DNA from: JACRAV01 sp964571235
Lineage (GTDB): Bacteria; Zixibacteria; MSB-5A5; GN15; FEB-12
Reading direction: 5' to 3'
NCBI GenBank assembly: GCA_964571235.1
Contig: CAZNAI010000003.1
Coordinates: 62,001-126,000, forward strand
Length of the DNA: 64,000 bases
Shown here: piece after piece, positions 50,696 through 59,659 of the stretch
How positions within the stretch are numbered: the stretch's first letter is position 1
Layout: the number at the start of each line of letters is the position of its first letter
Notes under the pieces: model-generated
Told to the model about the DNA's origin: nothing
The model's input: the letters and a program-made list of their open reading frames with translations, nothing else
Database searches by the model: none
Position numbers and translations under genes: made by a program

Positions 50696-51431
50696 AATCA
50701 TTAAGGAGTTCAAGAGAATTCGAGCACTCGGCTTCGTTCCAGCGACGAGATCTGGCGACACTGCTATAGGTAAGACATTTGAAGATCATTTGGGAGTCAC
50801 CGAAAATAACTTGAAGGACCCAGATTTTAAGGGATTTGAAGTAAAGAGCCAACGGGATTTGACAGGGTCCAAAATCACTCTCTTTACGAAGTCCCCCACC
50901 TTTCCGAAGGGTGCGAATACGATCCTTCGCCAAAACTATGGCTCACCTGACTCGGAGTTTCCTCGAATCAAAGTTCTGCATACGTCTTGCTATTCAAATC
51001 GATTCAATACGCACTCGAGCGGTTTCGGCTTCCGGTTATTTCCCAACGATGAAGAATCGAGGCTTGAGCTTCAGATTAGGAGACTCAAAGATTCAAGGAT
51101 ACTTCCCGATCAGATTTATTGGGATTATGATCGACTCCGCGCCATTACGGCTCGAAAACTGGATAATTTATTCATCGTCTATGCTGATGTGCGCAGGGAG
51201 GAAGCAAAACAGTATTTTCACTTTACTCGGTCAATGATATTTCTCGGTTTCAAATTTGAGAGTTTTCTAGAAGTTCTTCGCGAAGGAAAGGTGATGTTCG
51301 ATACACGCATCGGTGCCTATAAGACGCCAGGATCGAAGAGCTTTGGAAAAACTCACGATCATGGTAGCGGGTTTCGCGTAGATAGATCGTCGCTCGAATT
51401 GCTCTATTCGCACAAGTTTGACATCGAGTAG
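50676..51431 (+). CDS. MvaI/BcnI-family restriction endonuclease
   Basis: 251 residues. 'GDTAIGKTFEDHLGVTENNLKDPDFKGFEVKSQR' holds D50, E55 and K57, the D-x4-E-x-K active-site spacing that I recall for MvaI; 'LTGSKITLFTKSPTFPKGANTILRQNYG' and 'WDYDRLRAITARKLDNLFIVYADVRRE' follow as in that family. MvaI and BcnI cut within CCWGG and CCSGG as monomers; which of these, or another target, applies here cannot be read. The gene overlaps the controller by 20 bases. Confidence 0.88.
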   Translation: MSAERSKIIKEFKRIRALGFVPATRSGDTAIGKTFEDHLGVTENNLKDPDFKGFEVKSQRDLTGSKITLFTKSPTFPKGANTILRQNYGSPDSEFPRIKVLHTSCYSNRFNTHSSGFGFRLFPNDEESRLELQIRRLKDSRILPDQIYWDYDRLRAITARKLDNLFIVYADVRREEAKQYFHFTRSMIFLGFKFESFLEVLREGKVMFDTRIGAYKTPGSKSFGKTHDHGSGFRVDRSSLELLYSHKFDIE

Positions 51432-51956
51432 AATCTGATTTATTAACGAAATCCCTATCTCTTCCCCCCTCTTCCCACCCTCACCCGCAAGGGTATGAAC
51501 AACCCTTATCCCACTCTCGCTCACTCGCGGCCGACAGGCCACACACAGCAAAACATTTTATTTTGCTCAAACGAACCCAATTTGCGCCGTGTCGTGTCAC
51601 ACTCCAACCGTCTGCCCCCAAGCGTCTTGCGCGCTCTCCGTGCTGGCCGTGGCGTACACCCTCGAACCCAAAACCAAACCCATTTGCGGTGTGATCAAAC
51701 CCGATTATTGGCTCTGGTGGCCCACCATTTATGGTGGGTCCCTCGCCCCTTCGACACGCTCAGGGTGAAGTCAAAGAGAGATTGCTTCGGTCGCCCGTCC
51801 TTCGACGAGCTCAGGATGACGAGCGACACTTGCAATGACGAAACGGGCCGTGTGAATCGAACCCAATTCAAGCGTAGGTCACGCGCGTCTTCGCGGGTGA
51901 CATCTCTATTTGACGAAGAACGTCAACCCCGAAGACGAGATTGACCTACGAAATCA
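51432..51956. repeat. 525-base repeat block right of the restriction cassette
   Basis: No gene is seen; the frame 51495-51944 crosses repeats. Elements: CCCACCATTTATGGTGGG (51721-51738), CCCTTCGACACGCTCAGGGTGAAG (51753 area) and a second related unit near 51800, GTAGGTCACGCGCG-TCTT-CGCGGGTGACATC (51874-51904), and a unit ending ATTGACCTAC (51919-51949). The last two are the inverted versions of the pair at 27928-28015. Copies of three of these families also lie left of the cassette. Confidence 0.85.
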
Positions 51957-52544
51957 CTATGCTGCCGGTGGAATTTCCGGCGACTGGTGTTTGCGGGAGA
52001 ACATCATGTGAACCAGCAGAAAGACAATCGCGCAGGTGATCGCGGAGTCGGCGATATTGAATGTCCAGAATCGGTCGAGCTGGTAAAAGGGCAAATTGAT
52101 ATCCGGAATATCGATATCGATAAAATCGACAACCTTGCCAAGGCGTATCCGGTCGATCAGATTCCCCACCGCTCCCCCCAAAATGCCGGCCAATGGCCAG
52201 GCGGTGGTGTGGTCGGTGCGGTATTTCCAGAGGTAGTATCCCAAAAACGGGAGAATCGCCAGTGCGACAATCGTGTAGTAGGTGGTCGAGCCGAACTGTG
52301 TGCCCATCGCGCCACCTTCGTTGTAGACCAGCGAAAAGCGGATCGCGGTACCAATGACGTTTATCGGTGGGCTATCGGACAGCGCCCCCACCGCCCAGAC
52401 TTTGGTGACTTGATCGAGAATTGCGATCAGCGCGATGGCGATGACCGGTATGACAATATGCCTGCGAGCGCTATCGTCCAGACTTTTTGTCCTCTTCGGC
52501 CGATTTGCAAGCGATACACAAACGGGCGTGCGGGACTGCCTCAA
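51957..52544 (-). CDS. lspA: signal peptidase II (prolipoprotein)
   Basis: Four membrane helices. Conserved blocks: 'LDQVTKVWAV', 'YNEGGAMGTQF', 'GILGGAVGNLIDRIRLGKVVDFIDI' and 'FNIADSAI'; the catalytic aspartates are those of 'VVDF' and 'ADSA'. LspA removes signal peptides from lipoproteins at the inner membrane. The start is unresolved: the only canonical start, TTG at 52544, overlaps dksA by 74 bases; a CTG at 52481 has GAGG nine bases upstream and gives the expected length. The dksA gene is upstream, ileS before it. Confidence 0.9.
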   Translation of the reverse strand: MRQSRTPVCVSLANRPKRTKSLDDSARRHIVIPVIAIALIAILDQVTKVWAVGALSDSPPINVIGTAIRFSLVYNEGGAMGTQFGSTTYYTIVALAILPFLGYYLWKYRTDHTTAWPLAGILGGAVGNLIDRIRLGKVVDFIDIDIPDINLPFYQLDRFWTFNIADSAITCAIVFLLVHMMFSRKHQSPEIPPAA

Positions 52545-52866
52545 GGCGCGCGGCGCCGATCATCTTGCCGCAGGTCTGGCAGAGACCATACGAGCCGTCT
52601 TTGATGCGCAGGAGCGCCTGATCGATATGATAGAGCAGACGGCCTGACTTGGAGGCCATGGCGAACGCCATTTCGCGATCCATGGTGTCTGTTCCCTGAT
52701 CGGCCATGTGGTACGAATACGACGACAAATCTCCACTGGCTTCTTTGGGCGAGGACCCAAAAGTGTCGCCGACAATGCCCATCTCGGAGAGCATCTCTTT
52801 TTTCTTCTGCAGAAGGAGCGTCTCGTATTTTTTCAGGTCGGTTTCCTTCAGTTCGGACTTGGCCAT
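52471..52866 (-). CDS. DksA/TraR-family zinc-finger protein
   Basis: 131 residues: a coiled-coil N-terminus ('LKKYETLLLQKKKEMLSEM'), 'DREMAFAMASKSGRLLYHIDQALLRIKDGSYGLCQTCGKMIG' and the zinc ribbon C96-x2-C99 with C117-x2-C120. The usual DxxDxA tip motif of E. coli DksA is not obvious; this fits the YteA/TraR-like branch. It may bind RNA polymerase in the secondary channel, with or without ppGpp. It sits between ileS and lspA, a conserved order. Confidence 0.92.
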   Translation of the reverse strand: MAKSELKETDLKKYETLLLQKKKEMLSEMGIVGDTFGSSPKEASGDLSSYSYHMADQGTDTMDREMAFAMASKSGRLLYHIDQALLRIKDGSYGLCQTCGKMIGAARLEAVPHARLCIACKSAEEDKKSGR

Positions 52867-52879
52867 CAGATACTCCGAT

Positions 52880-55800
52880 CTATACTTTGGCGACAGCTAT
52901 CGTTGCCTTCTCGCCGTTGATGTTCCATTCCATGCCGCTATCGGCCGATACCATCTCTGTAAACTCCAGCCGCTGGGCTAAAGTTTCATCTTTAATAAAC
53001 GTCTCGTACCGCGTGGCGGCGGCCTTTAACTTATCGGTCGACGCCACCCGGACTGTAATCCGGTCGGTAACTTCAAAGCCCGAGGTCTTGCGCATGTTCT
53101 GGATCTTGTTGACCATCTCACGCGCGAAGCCCTCGTCGATCAGGTCGGGCGTCAACTGTGTGACAATCGCCACCGCCAAGGGGCCGTCGAACTCGACTGC
53201 GAACCCGTCGCGCTGTTTGGCGACTATCTCAATATCTTCCTTTGTCAAAGTCAGCGGCGCACCGGGGGTATCGACCTCGATCTTGCCGGCCTGGGCGAAT
53301 TCGCGAATCCGGGACGAATCCAGTCCAGAAACAAACGCCGCCGCCCGCTTAACTTCGCCACCCAGCCGCGCTCCCACCAGCTTAAAATTCAGCTTGGCCG
53401 AGTAGGTGACATACTCGTCAAGCGACTCAACCAGGGTTATCTCTTTGATATTCAACTCGTCCTGGATGATCTCCAGATACGCGGTCAGGCGCTCCTGGTT
53501 GCGCTTGGCGGGCACTGCCACCAGTAATTTCGACAACGGCTGGCGAACCTTGAGATTTTCTTTGGTTCGCGCGGCGCGGCCAAGCGAGACAATGCGAGCC
53601 ACCAGATCCATTGTTTCTTCAAGTGATTCGTCGATCAAAGTAGCATCACACTTGGGATATGAGGTCATGTGCACTGAGATCGGCAAGCCGACTTTATCGC
53701 CATGCTCACCGACCAGTTGTTTCCAGAACATCTCGGCAGTAAACGGCGCGACCGGGGCGCTTAAGCGGCAGACACCTTCGAGCATACGCCAGAGAGTCAG
53801 ATAGGCGCGCATCTTGGAGGGATCATCTCCCTTGGCCCAGAACCGACGGCGGTTATTGCGGACATACCAGTTGGAGAGATCGTCGATCACAAAGCTCTGG
53901 ATCGCCCGCACCGGACGCGTGATCTCATATTTATCAAATGCGCCGGTGACTTCCTTTACAAGCGAGTGGTGGCGCGAGACTATCCAATTATCAAATCGAT
54001 CGGGCTCCCCCGCCAGTTTTTCCAGATACGCCTCTACCGATACACCGGATTTGGCCGCCTTGGCCATGACATCGTCAATGTTGGCGTAGAGCGCGAAGAA
54101 CGAATAGGTGTTGCGAAGAGTGTCAAAGTATTTGCGTCCGACTTCGGCGAGACCTTCAAAGTCAAACCGGGTAGGTAACCAGGCGTTCGAGGTCGAGACC
54201 AGATACCAGCGGAGTGGATCGGCGCCGTATTTGTCGACTGTGGTAAACGGATCGACCACGTTGCCTTTGTGCTTGGACATCTTCTTGCCTTCTTTGTCCA
54301 AGATGAACTCAAGCACCACAACATTGCGAAACGGCGCCTTGTCAAAAAGCATGGTCGAAATCGCCAGCAGAGAATAAAACCAGCCGCGCGTTTGATCGAC
54401 TGCCTCGGAGATAAAATCAGCCGGGTAGGCCTTGTCGAATTCTTCTTTGTGCTCAAACGGATAATGCCACTGAGCGTAGGGCATCGCGCCGGAATCAAAC
54501 CAGACGTCGATTAGTTCCGGCACACGCGTCATAGTCGCGCCGCACTCGCAGGTCAATTTGACATCGTCGATAAACGGCTTGTGCAAATCGAGCGGCTCTT
54601 GCAGGCCGGTTCCCTCGGCACGAAGTTGCTCGACTGAGCCGACTGCGCGTTGTTTGCCGCATCCCGCTTTGTCGCAGATCCAGATTGGCAAGGGGGTTCC
54701 CCAGAACCGTTCACGCGAAAGGGCCCAGTCGACATTGTTTTCAAGCCAGTTGAGCATTCGCCCGGTGCGGATATCATCGGGCACCCAGTTGATCGCGTTG
54801 TTGTTTTTGATCAACTGATCGCGAAACTGGGTTGTGCGGATATACCACGACTGTCGCGCTATGTAGATAAGCGGCGAGTCGCACCGCCAGCAGAACGGAT
54901 AGTTGTGTTCGTAGACTTCTTTCTTGAATAGCTTGCCGGCGATTTTCAGATCTTTGATGATTACCGGGTCTGCGTCTTTGATGAACATGCCTTCGTATGC
55001 GCCGGTGTGCTCGCGGAAATGTCCGTTTGCCTCAACCGCCTGCAAGATCGGCAGGTTGTATTCAAGTCCGATTTCGTAGTCGTCGGCGCCGTAGCCGGGG
55101 GCGATATGCACAATCCCGGTGCCGTCGTCCATGGTGACAAACTCACCGTTGATTACATAAAAGGCCTTGTCGGCCTCGCTGGCAAAAGTGTCAAAGAGCG
55201 GGAGATATTTTCGTCTGAGGTATTCCGATCCCTTTTTGCGCTCGATGATCGTCACCGGCTTATCAAACACACGCGATAAGAGCGCTTCGGCCAGCACGAA
55301 CTTCTCACCCTCATGGTCAACTAGTACATAGTCAGCGTCGGCTTTGAGACAAAGCGCGGCGTTTGAGGGCAATGTCCACGGTGTCGTGGTCCAGACCAAA
55401 TACGAAAAGTCGCCGTCGGCTGATTTCACTTTCACATACACCGACGGATCTTTGACCAGGTCGTACCCCTGCGCGACTTCATGGCTGGAAAGACCTGTGC
55501 CGCACCGCGGACAAAACGGCACCGTGCGGTGGCCCTTGTAGATCAATCCGCGGTCGTGGAAATTTTTGAGTATCCACCAGACCGATTCGATGTATTCGTT
55601 TTTCAACGTGACATAGGCGTCATCCAGATTGAGCCAGTATCCGGTTCTTCGCGTGATTTCATTCCACTCAGCCAGATATTTGAAGACCGACTCGCGGCAC
55701 TTCTGATTGAAATTGGCGACACCGTATTCGACTACTTTTGCTTTGCTGTCGAGCTTGAGCTGTTTTTCGACTTCGATTTCCACCGGCAGGCCGTGGGTGT

Positions 55801-56059
55801 CCCATCCGCCGCGACGGTCCACCCGGAACCCTTGCATCGCTTTGTAGCGGCAGACGAGGTCTTTGACTGTGCGGGAGATGACATGATGAATCCCCGGACG
55901 ACCGTTAGCGGTGGGGGGACCCTCATAGAAGACAAACTGGGGTCTGGATTCCGCCGCCTCACACGCCTTCTCAAACACGCGATGCGTGTCCCAGAATTTG
56001 AGAACTCCGGTTTCGGCCTGGGATTGCGAGAACCCGTCTTTGAGTGGATCGAACTTCAT
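52880..56059 (-). CDS. ileS: isoleucyl-tRNA synthetase
   Basis: 1059 residues. Class I: the HIGH-like motif is 'ANGRPGIHHVISR' (H58-H59) as in the long IleS2 branch, and KMSKS appears as 'KKMSKHKGN' near residue 592. 'WDTHGLPVEIEVEK' and 'RGWFYSLLAIS' are synthetase landmarks, and a CP1 editing domain lies in between. It charges tRNA-Ile. The IleS2 type is often less sensitive to mupirocin; this is family knowledge, not tested here. First gene of ileS-dksA-lspA, with no T-box seen upstream. Confidence 0.97.
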   Translation of the reverse strand: MKFDPLKDGFSQSQAETGVLKFWDTHRVFEKACEAAESRPQFVFYEGPPTANGRPGIHHVISRTVKDLVCRYKAMQGFRVDRRGGWDTHGLPVEIEVEKQLKLDSKAKVVEYGVANFNQKCRESVFKYLAEWNEITRRTGYWLNLDDAYVTLKNEYIESVWWILKNFHDRGLIYKGHRTVPFCPRCGTGLSSHEVAQGYDLVKDPSVYVKVKSADGDFSYLVWTTTPWTLPSNAALCLKADADYVLVDHEGEKFVLAEALLSRVFDKPVTIIERKKGSEYLRRKYLPLFDTFASEADKAFYVINGEFVTMDDGTGIVHIAPGYGADDYEIGLEYNLPILQAVEANGHFREHTGAYEGMFIKDADPVIIKDLKIAGKLFKKEVYEHNYPFCWRCDSPLIYIARQSWYIRTTQFRDQLIKNNNAINWVPDDIRTGRMLNWLENNVDWALSRERFWGTPLPIWICDKAGCGKQRAVGSVEQLRAEGTGLQEPLDLHKPFIDDVKLTCECGATMTRVPELIDVWFDSGAMPYAQWHYPFEHKEEFDKAYPADFISEAVDQTRGWFYSLLAISTMLFDKAPFRNVVVLEFILDKEGKKMSKHKGNVVDPFTTVDKYGADPLRWYLVSTSNAWLPTRFDFEGLAEVGRKYFDTLRNTYSFFALYANIDDVMAKAAKSGVSVEAYLEKLAGEPDRFDNWIVSRHHSLVKEVTGAFDKYEITRPVRAIQSFVIDDLSNWYVRNNRRRFWAKGDDPSKMRAYLTLWRMLEGVCRLSAPVAPFTAEMFWKQLVGEHGDKVGLPISVHMTSYPKCDATLIDESLEETMDLVARIVSLGRAARTKENLKVRQPLSKLLVAVPAKRNQERLTAYLEIIQDELNIKEITLVESLDEYVTYSAKLNFKLVGARLGGEVKRAAAFVSGLDSSRIREFAQAGKIEVDTPGAPLTLTKEDIEIVAKQRDGFAVEFDGPLAVAIVTQLTPDLIDEGFAREMVNKIQNMRKTSGFEVTDRITVRVASTDKLKAAATRYETFIKDETLAQRLEFTEMVSADSGMEWNINGEKATIAVAKV

Positions 56060-56147
56060 GAGTTTATTCCTCGACAGCCCGATAATGTATAGGGGGATGG
56101 GGTGTTTGTAAAGGGGGGAAATGGGAGGTTCTTATTCACCAACGCGG

Positions 56148-56196
56148 TTGACATTACAAAGTAAACGCCCCATATTTATCACCGGAGAACATCTCC
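56148..56196 (+). promoter_or_regulatory. promoter and ribosome-site hairpin of the lipoprotein gene
   Basis: -35 TTGACA (56148-56153), 17 bases, -10 CATATT (56171-56176). The ribosome site GGAGA (56184-56188) can pair with TCTCC (56192-56196) directly before the ATG at 56197, with a three-base loop, which could hide it. Confidence 0.6.
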
Positions 56197-56781
56197 ATGT
56201 CTATTATTCTCTTGAACCGTCGGTGGCTCCCCCTAGTATTAAGTCTGATTCTGTGTGTCCTCAATGGATGTACCACATATTTAGCGAAAGATCTCAAAAA
56301 GGGCGTCACTGGTCAATTCGACTTATCCATGTTCGATCAGGAGACTTCTGATAATTACGATTGGACTAAGCTGAAAGGCGATTACGGACTCTTCGCCTTT
56401 TCTTATCGCCTGACGACATTCGCCGAAACAGGGGGAAAGTTCGAGACTATTGAACATCACGAAGGTTTGAGAATCTTTGAACACAAGTTTGAGCCCAATC
56501 AACCAGATACGATTATCAAGGTTCTGGATTTCGAATTGCTAAGAGAAATAACTGAGAAACTCGGATATTCAAAAGGATATAAATACAGCTTGTGCATACC
56601 GTGTACATTTGTCAAGCGACAGATTATTTACGGCGGGGTAGCGGAGATTGATGCCAAGCCAGGATTTTCCCAGTGCGTAGCGGAGTTGTGGGTAGACCCG
56701 ATATTTACGGACTTTCTGAATGCAAACAGGGGCCAACTTGAGAGCGTTGTAGTCGACACCATTAAGTTGAGAAGCAAGTAG
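56197..56781 (+). CDS. lipoprotein, unknown function
   Basis: 194 residues with a lipoprotein signal (hydrophobic helix then LNGC, lipidated Cys25). The body is mixed alpha/beta ('DYGLFAFSYRLTTF', 'GLRIFEHKFEPNQPDTIIKVLDFELLREITEKLGYSKGYKYSLCIPC'), and two Cys in 'SLCIPCTF' are spaced as CxxC. No family is recognised. It is A/T-richer than its neighbours and stands alone between repeats. Confidence 0.8.
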   Translation: MSIILLNRRWLPLVLSLILCVLNGCTTYLAKDLKKGVTGQFDLSMFDQETSDNYDWTKLKGDYGLFAFSYRLTTFAETGGKFETIEHHEGLRIFEHKFEPNQPDTIIKVLDFELLREITEKLGYSKGYKYSLCIPCTFVKRQIIYGGVAEIDAKPGFSQCVAELWVDPIFTDFLNANRGQLESVVVDTIKLRSK

Positions 56782-57351
56782 CATTTCCTCTATATCGTCA
56801 GGCCACGCCGTGTTGACTCGCGCCGCAAGACTTGACGCGACCGCAAAAGGATTACGGGCTTCGACTCCGCTCAGCCCGACGCTAACGCGCCCACCGAACA
56901 TCTCCGTTTACCTCGCACACTTTCCTTCAGATTGAGACATGCTTTGTTACTTAGCCAGAGGTTCGTGCAAAGCTGTACTCTCGATGATCGGAACGTCGCC
57001 CTGAGCGGAGTCGAAGGGCGTCTTGGAGGAGAAGTTGTCGGGATCGCAAGGATCCCGACCTACAAGGATTCAGGATGTCGGGTTTCTCGTCCCCCGCCGA
57101 GGCGGGGGACTTCGGAACGACGACCTGCAAGGTCACATATCATTTCCGAATCTCATCCCAACGCAAGCGTTGGGGCACCCGATAGTTCTTCCGTAGGTCA
57201 ATCCCGTCCGCCGCCGGCGGATCGGGGTTGACATCTTTCAGCGAAATGCCGAAGACGTCACCCGCGAAGACGCGAGTGACCTACGAAGATATCGGAACAC
57301 CGACCTACAAACCTTGACCCAACGCCACTTTAAATCCATATTCCCGCCACT
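56782..57351. repeat. 570-base repeat-rich gap
   Basis: No gene is seen. Elements: CGCCCTGAGCGGAGTCGAAGGGCG (56998-57021); TCGGGATC-GCAAG-GATCCCGA with CCTAC (57034-57063); a compound GATGTCGGG unit to 57128; GTAGGTCAATCCCG...GGGGTTGACATC (57193-57235); GACGTCACCCGCG-AAGA-CGCGAGTGACCTAC (57254-57284). The last two are the same ordered pair as at 27928-28015. Confidence 0.85.
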
Positions 57352-57990
57352 ATGAACCAAATCCTCGATTTCTTTTTGCATCTAGACAAGTACTTAAACA
57401 ATGTCATCATCGAGTACGGCGTCTGGACCTACGCCATACTCTTCTTAATAATCTATGCCGAGACTGGATTTGTCATCACGCCGTTTTTGCCGGGTGACTC
57501 ACTGCTTTTCGCCGCAGGCGCGTTTGCCGCGTCCGGTTCGCTCAATATTGTCTGGCTCTGTCTTCTACTCATAGCCGCGGCGCTACTGGGTAACACAACT
57601 AATTATTGGATCGGGTATCATATTGGCGATCGGGTGTTCAAAGAACCTCGCCCCAAATGGGCCAAGAAAGAGTATTTAGACAAAACGCACGAGTTTTACG
57701 AAAAATACGGCGGCAAGACAATCATCATCGCCCGTTTTGTGCCGTTTGTGCGGACGTTCGCGCCGTTTGTCGCCGGAGTCGGCCGGATGACCTATCTCAA
57801 ATTCGAAAGCTATGATATTTTCGGCGGGACTTTTTGGGTGCTCGTCTGCTGTTTGGCTGGATATTTCTTCGGCAATCTGCCGTTTGTAAAAGAGAATTTC
57901 AGCGTGGTCGTATTGGTTATTATCTTCATATCGGTTCTTCCTGCGATCATTACTTTCGCCCGGCACAAATGGGGAAAGAAACCGGTGTGA
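57352..57990 (+). CDS. DedA-family membrane protein
   Basis: 212 residues with five to six hydrophobic segments; 'YAETGFVITPFLPGDSLLFAAGAFA', 'GYHIGDRVF' and 'FYEKYGGKTIIIARFVPFVRTFAPFVAGVGRM' carry the conserved R and G/P residues of the DedA/VTT fold (reentrant loops). These proteins act as lipid flippases (undecaprenyl phosphate or phosphatidylethanolamine) in known cases. It is coupled to the next gene, which starts two bases on. Confidence 0.93.
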   Translation: MNQILDFFLHLDKYLNNVIIEYGVWTYAILFLIIYAETGFVITPFLPGDSLLFAAGAFAASGSLNIVWLCLLLIAAALLGNTTNYWIGYHIGDRVFKEPRPKWAKKEYLDKTHEFYEKYGGKTIIIARFVPFVRTFAPFVAGVGRMTYLKFESYDIFGGTFWVLVCCLAGYFFGNLPFVKENFSVVVLVIIFISVLPAIITFARHKWGKKPV

Positions 57991-57991
57991 A

Positions 57992-59659
57992 ATGCAAGCG
58001 TTCTGCAACATCCTCGCTGAAAATTCACTCCTGCTACTATTTGTTGTCATCGGCGCGGGATACTTAGTCGGTAATATCAAGATTGCTGGATTCAGTTTCG
58101 GTGTAGCGGCGGTGCTGTTTGTTGGAATGGCGCTGGGCGCGTACGATCCTCGGTTGACCCTTCCTGAGTATATCTACATCATCGGACTGGTGCTGTTTGT
58201 CTACACGATTGGTCTCCAGGCCGGGCCTGGATTCTTTGCTTCTTTTCGCAAGCGGGGGCTCAATGTAAATCTCGCGGCGGTATTTCTGTTGGCGGTCGGT
58301 GCGTTGGTCGCCGTTATCGTGTGGAGTGTGACTGATCTGTCGGCCGGCGCGGTGGCAGGACTATTCTGCGGCTCGCTGACTAACACTCCGGCGCTGGCGG
58401 CCACAGTCGAAACAGTAAAATCGCTCACGACGGGCCTTCCGGCCGATGTCGCGCAACTACACGCCGCTAGTCCGGTGGTTTCGTATGGTCTGGCGTATCC
58501 GTTTGGCGTGCTTGGCGCGATTCTCTGGATGTACCTCTTTTCGCGGCATTACAAGATCGACTTTGCCAAAGAGGAGGCCGAGCGGCTCAGCCAATCGGGC
58601 GCGGAGACAATTCGCTCAGTCACCTACCGGATCACCAATCCGAATGTGGCAGGCAAAACTGTCGAGCGAGTTCTGCGAACATTCGGTTACACCGATTTTG
58701 TGCTAAGTAGAATCAAGAAGGGCGAAAAGATAGAGGTGGTCAAACCGGAGACCGTGCTCTCACTCGATGACCGGATTGTCGCAGTCGGGTCCGAACGCGG
58801 ACAGGAAATTGCGCGAATACTCTTTGGCGAACAGGCCGACGAACAACTGGCGGAACTGCACGAACAGATGAGTTACCGTCGGGTCTTTGTCAGCAACAAG
58901 GAAGTAGTCGGTAAGTCAATTGCCGAGTTAGAGATTCATAAATCATTCGACGGCACGGTTACCCGCGTCCGTCGCGGCGATGTTGAATTTGTCCCCTCAC
59001 CTGAGACAGTACTCGAGCGGGGTGACCGTATTCTGGTCGTGTCGCGCCGTTCGCAATCCGACGCGATCGCCAAGTTCTTCGGAGATTCGGTAAAGACAAT
59101 TTCCGAGGCCGATTTTCTGTCGCTCTCGCTTGGTGTCGTGCTTGGTGTGTTTTTGGGAATGATTCCGGTGCCGCTTCCCGGCGGCGTGACATTCAAACTC
59201 GGTTTTGCCGGCGGGCCATTGGTGGTTGGGCTACTGCTCGGGCGGATGGAGCGAACCGGGCCGATAATATGGGGAATGCCGTTTGCGGCCAATCTGGCTC
59301 TTCGTCAAATTGGACTGGTCTTCTTTCTGGCGGCCATCGGCACACGGGCGGGAGTAAGTTTCGGCGCGACCTTTCACCAAGGCGGCTGGATCATGATCGC
59401 CGCAGGCGCCTTGATCACCACGCTCGTCTCAGTGCTGGCGATAATTATCGGGTACCGATTTTTCAAACTGCCGATGGGGGGTGTGATGGGTCTTCTCTCC
59501 GGAATGCAAACCCAACCGGCCTGTCTGGCATTCGCCAATCAGCAAACTCAAAACGAATTGCCCAATGTTTGGTATGCGACTGTCTATCCGGCCTCGATGA
59601 TCGCAAAGATCATGCTGGCGCAGATAATTGTGTCGGTGCTGTTTCTGTTGTCGAAGTAA
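57992..59659 (+). CDS. AspT/YidE-type transporter (two RCK_C domains)
   Basis: 555 residues. Two hydrophobic repeats of about five helices (residues 1-180 and 375-555) flank two tandem TrkA-C/RCK_C domains ('NVAGKTVERVLRTFGYTDFVLSRIKKGEKIEVVKPETVLSLDDRIVAVG' and 'EVVGKSIAELEIHKSFDGTVTRVRRGDVEFVPSPETVLERGDRILVV'). This is the aspartate-alanine exchanger/YbjL family. The substrate is unknown. The second half 'PLPGGVTFKLGFAGGPLVVGLLLGRMERTGPI' is the family signature. Coupled to DedA. Confidence 0.92.
   Translation: MQAFCNILAENSLLLLFVVIGAGYLVGNIKIAGFSFGVAAVLFVGMALGAYDPRLTLPEYIYIIGLVLFVYTIGLQAGPGFFASFRKRGLNVNLAAVFLLAVGALVAVIVWSVTDLSAGAVAGLFCGSLTNTPALAATVETVKSLTTGLPADVAQLHAASPVVSYGLAYPFGVLGAILWMYLFSRHYKIDFAKEEAERLSQSGAETIRSVTYRITNPNVAGKTVERVLRTFGYTDFVLSRIKKGEKIEVVKPETVLSLDDRIVAVGSERGQEIARILFGEQADEQLAELHEQMSYRRVFVSNKEVVGKSIAELEIHKSFDGTVTRVRRGDVEFVPSPETVLERGDRILVVSRRSQSDAIAKFFGDSVKTISEADFLSLSLGVVLGVFLGMIPVPLPGGVTFKLGFAGGPLVVGLLLGRMERTGPIIWGMPFAANLALRQIGLVFFLAAIGTRAGVSFGATFHQGGWIMIAAGALITTLVSVLAIIIGYRFFKLPMGGVMGLLSGMQTQPACLAFANQQTQNELPNVWYATVYPASMIAKIMLAQIIVSVLFLLSK

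Noticed and set aside
51495..51944. 149-codon frame right of the nuclease
   Set aside because: Built from palindromic repeats; the translation has no fold-like pattern.
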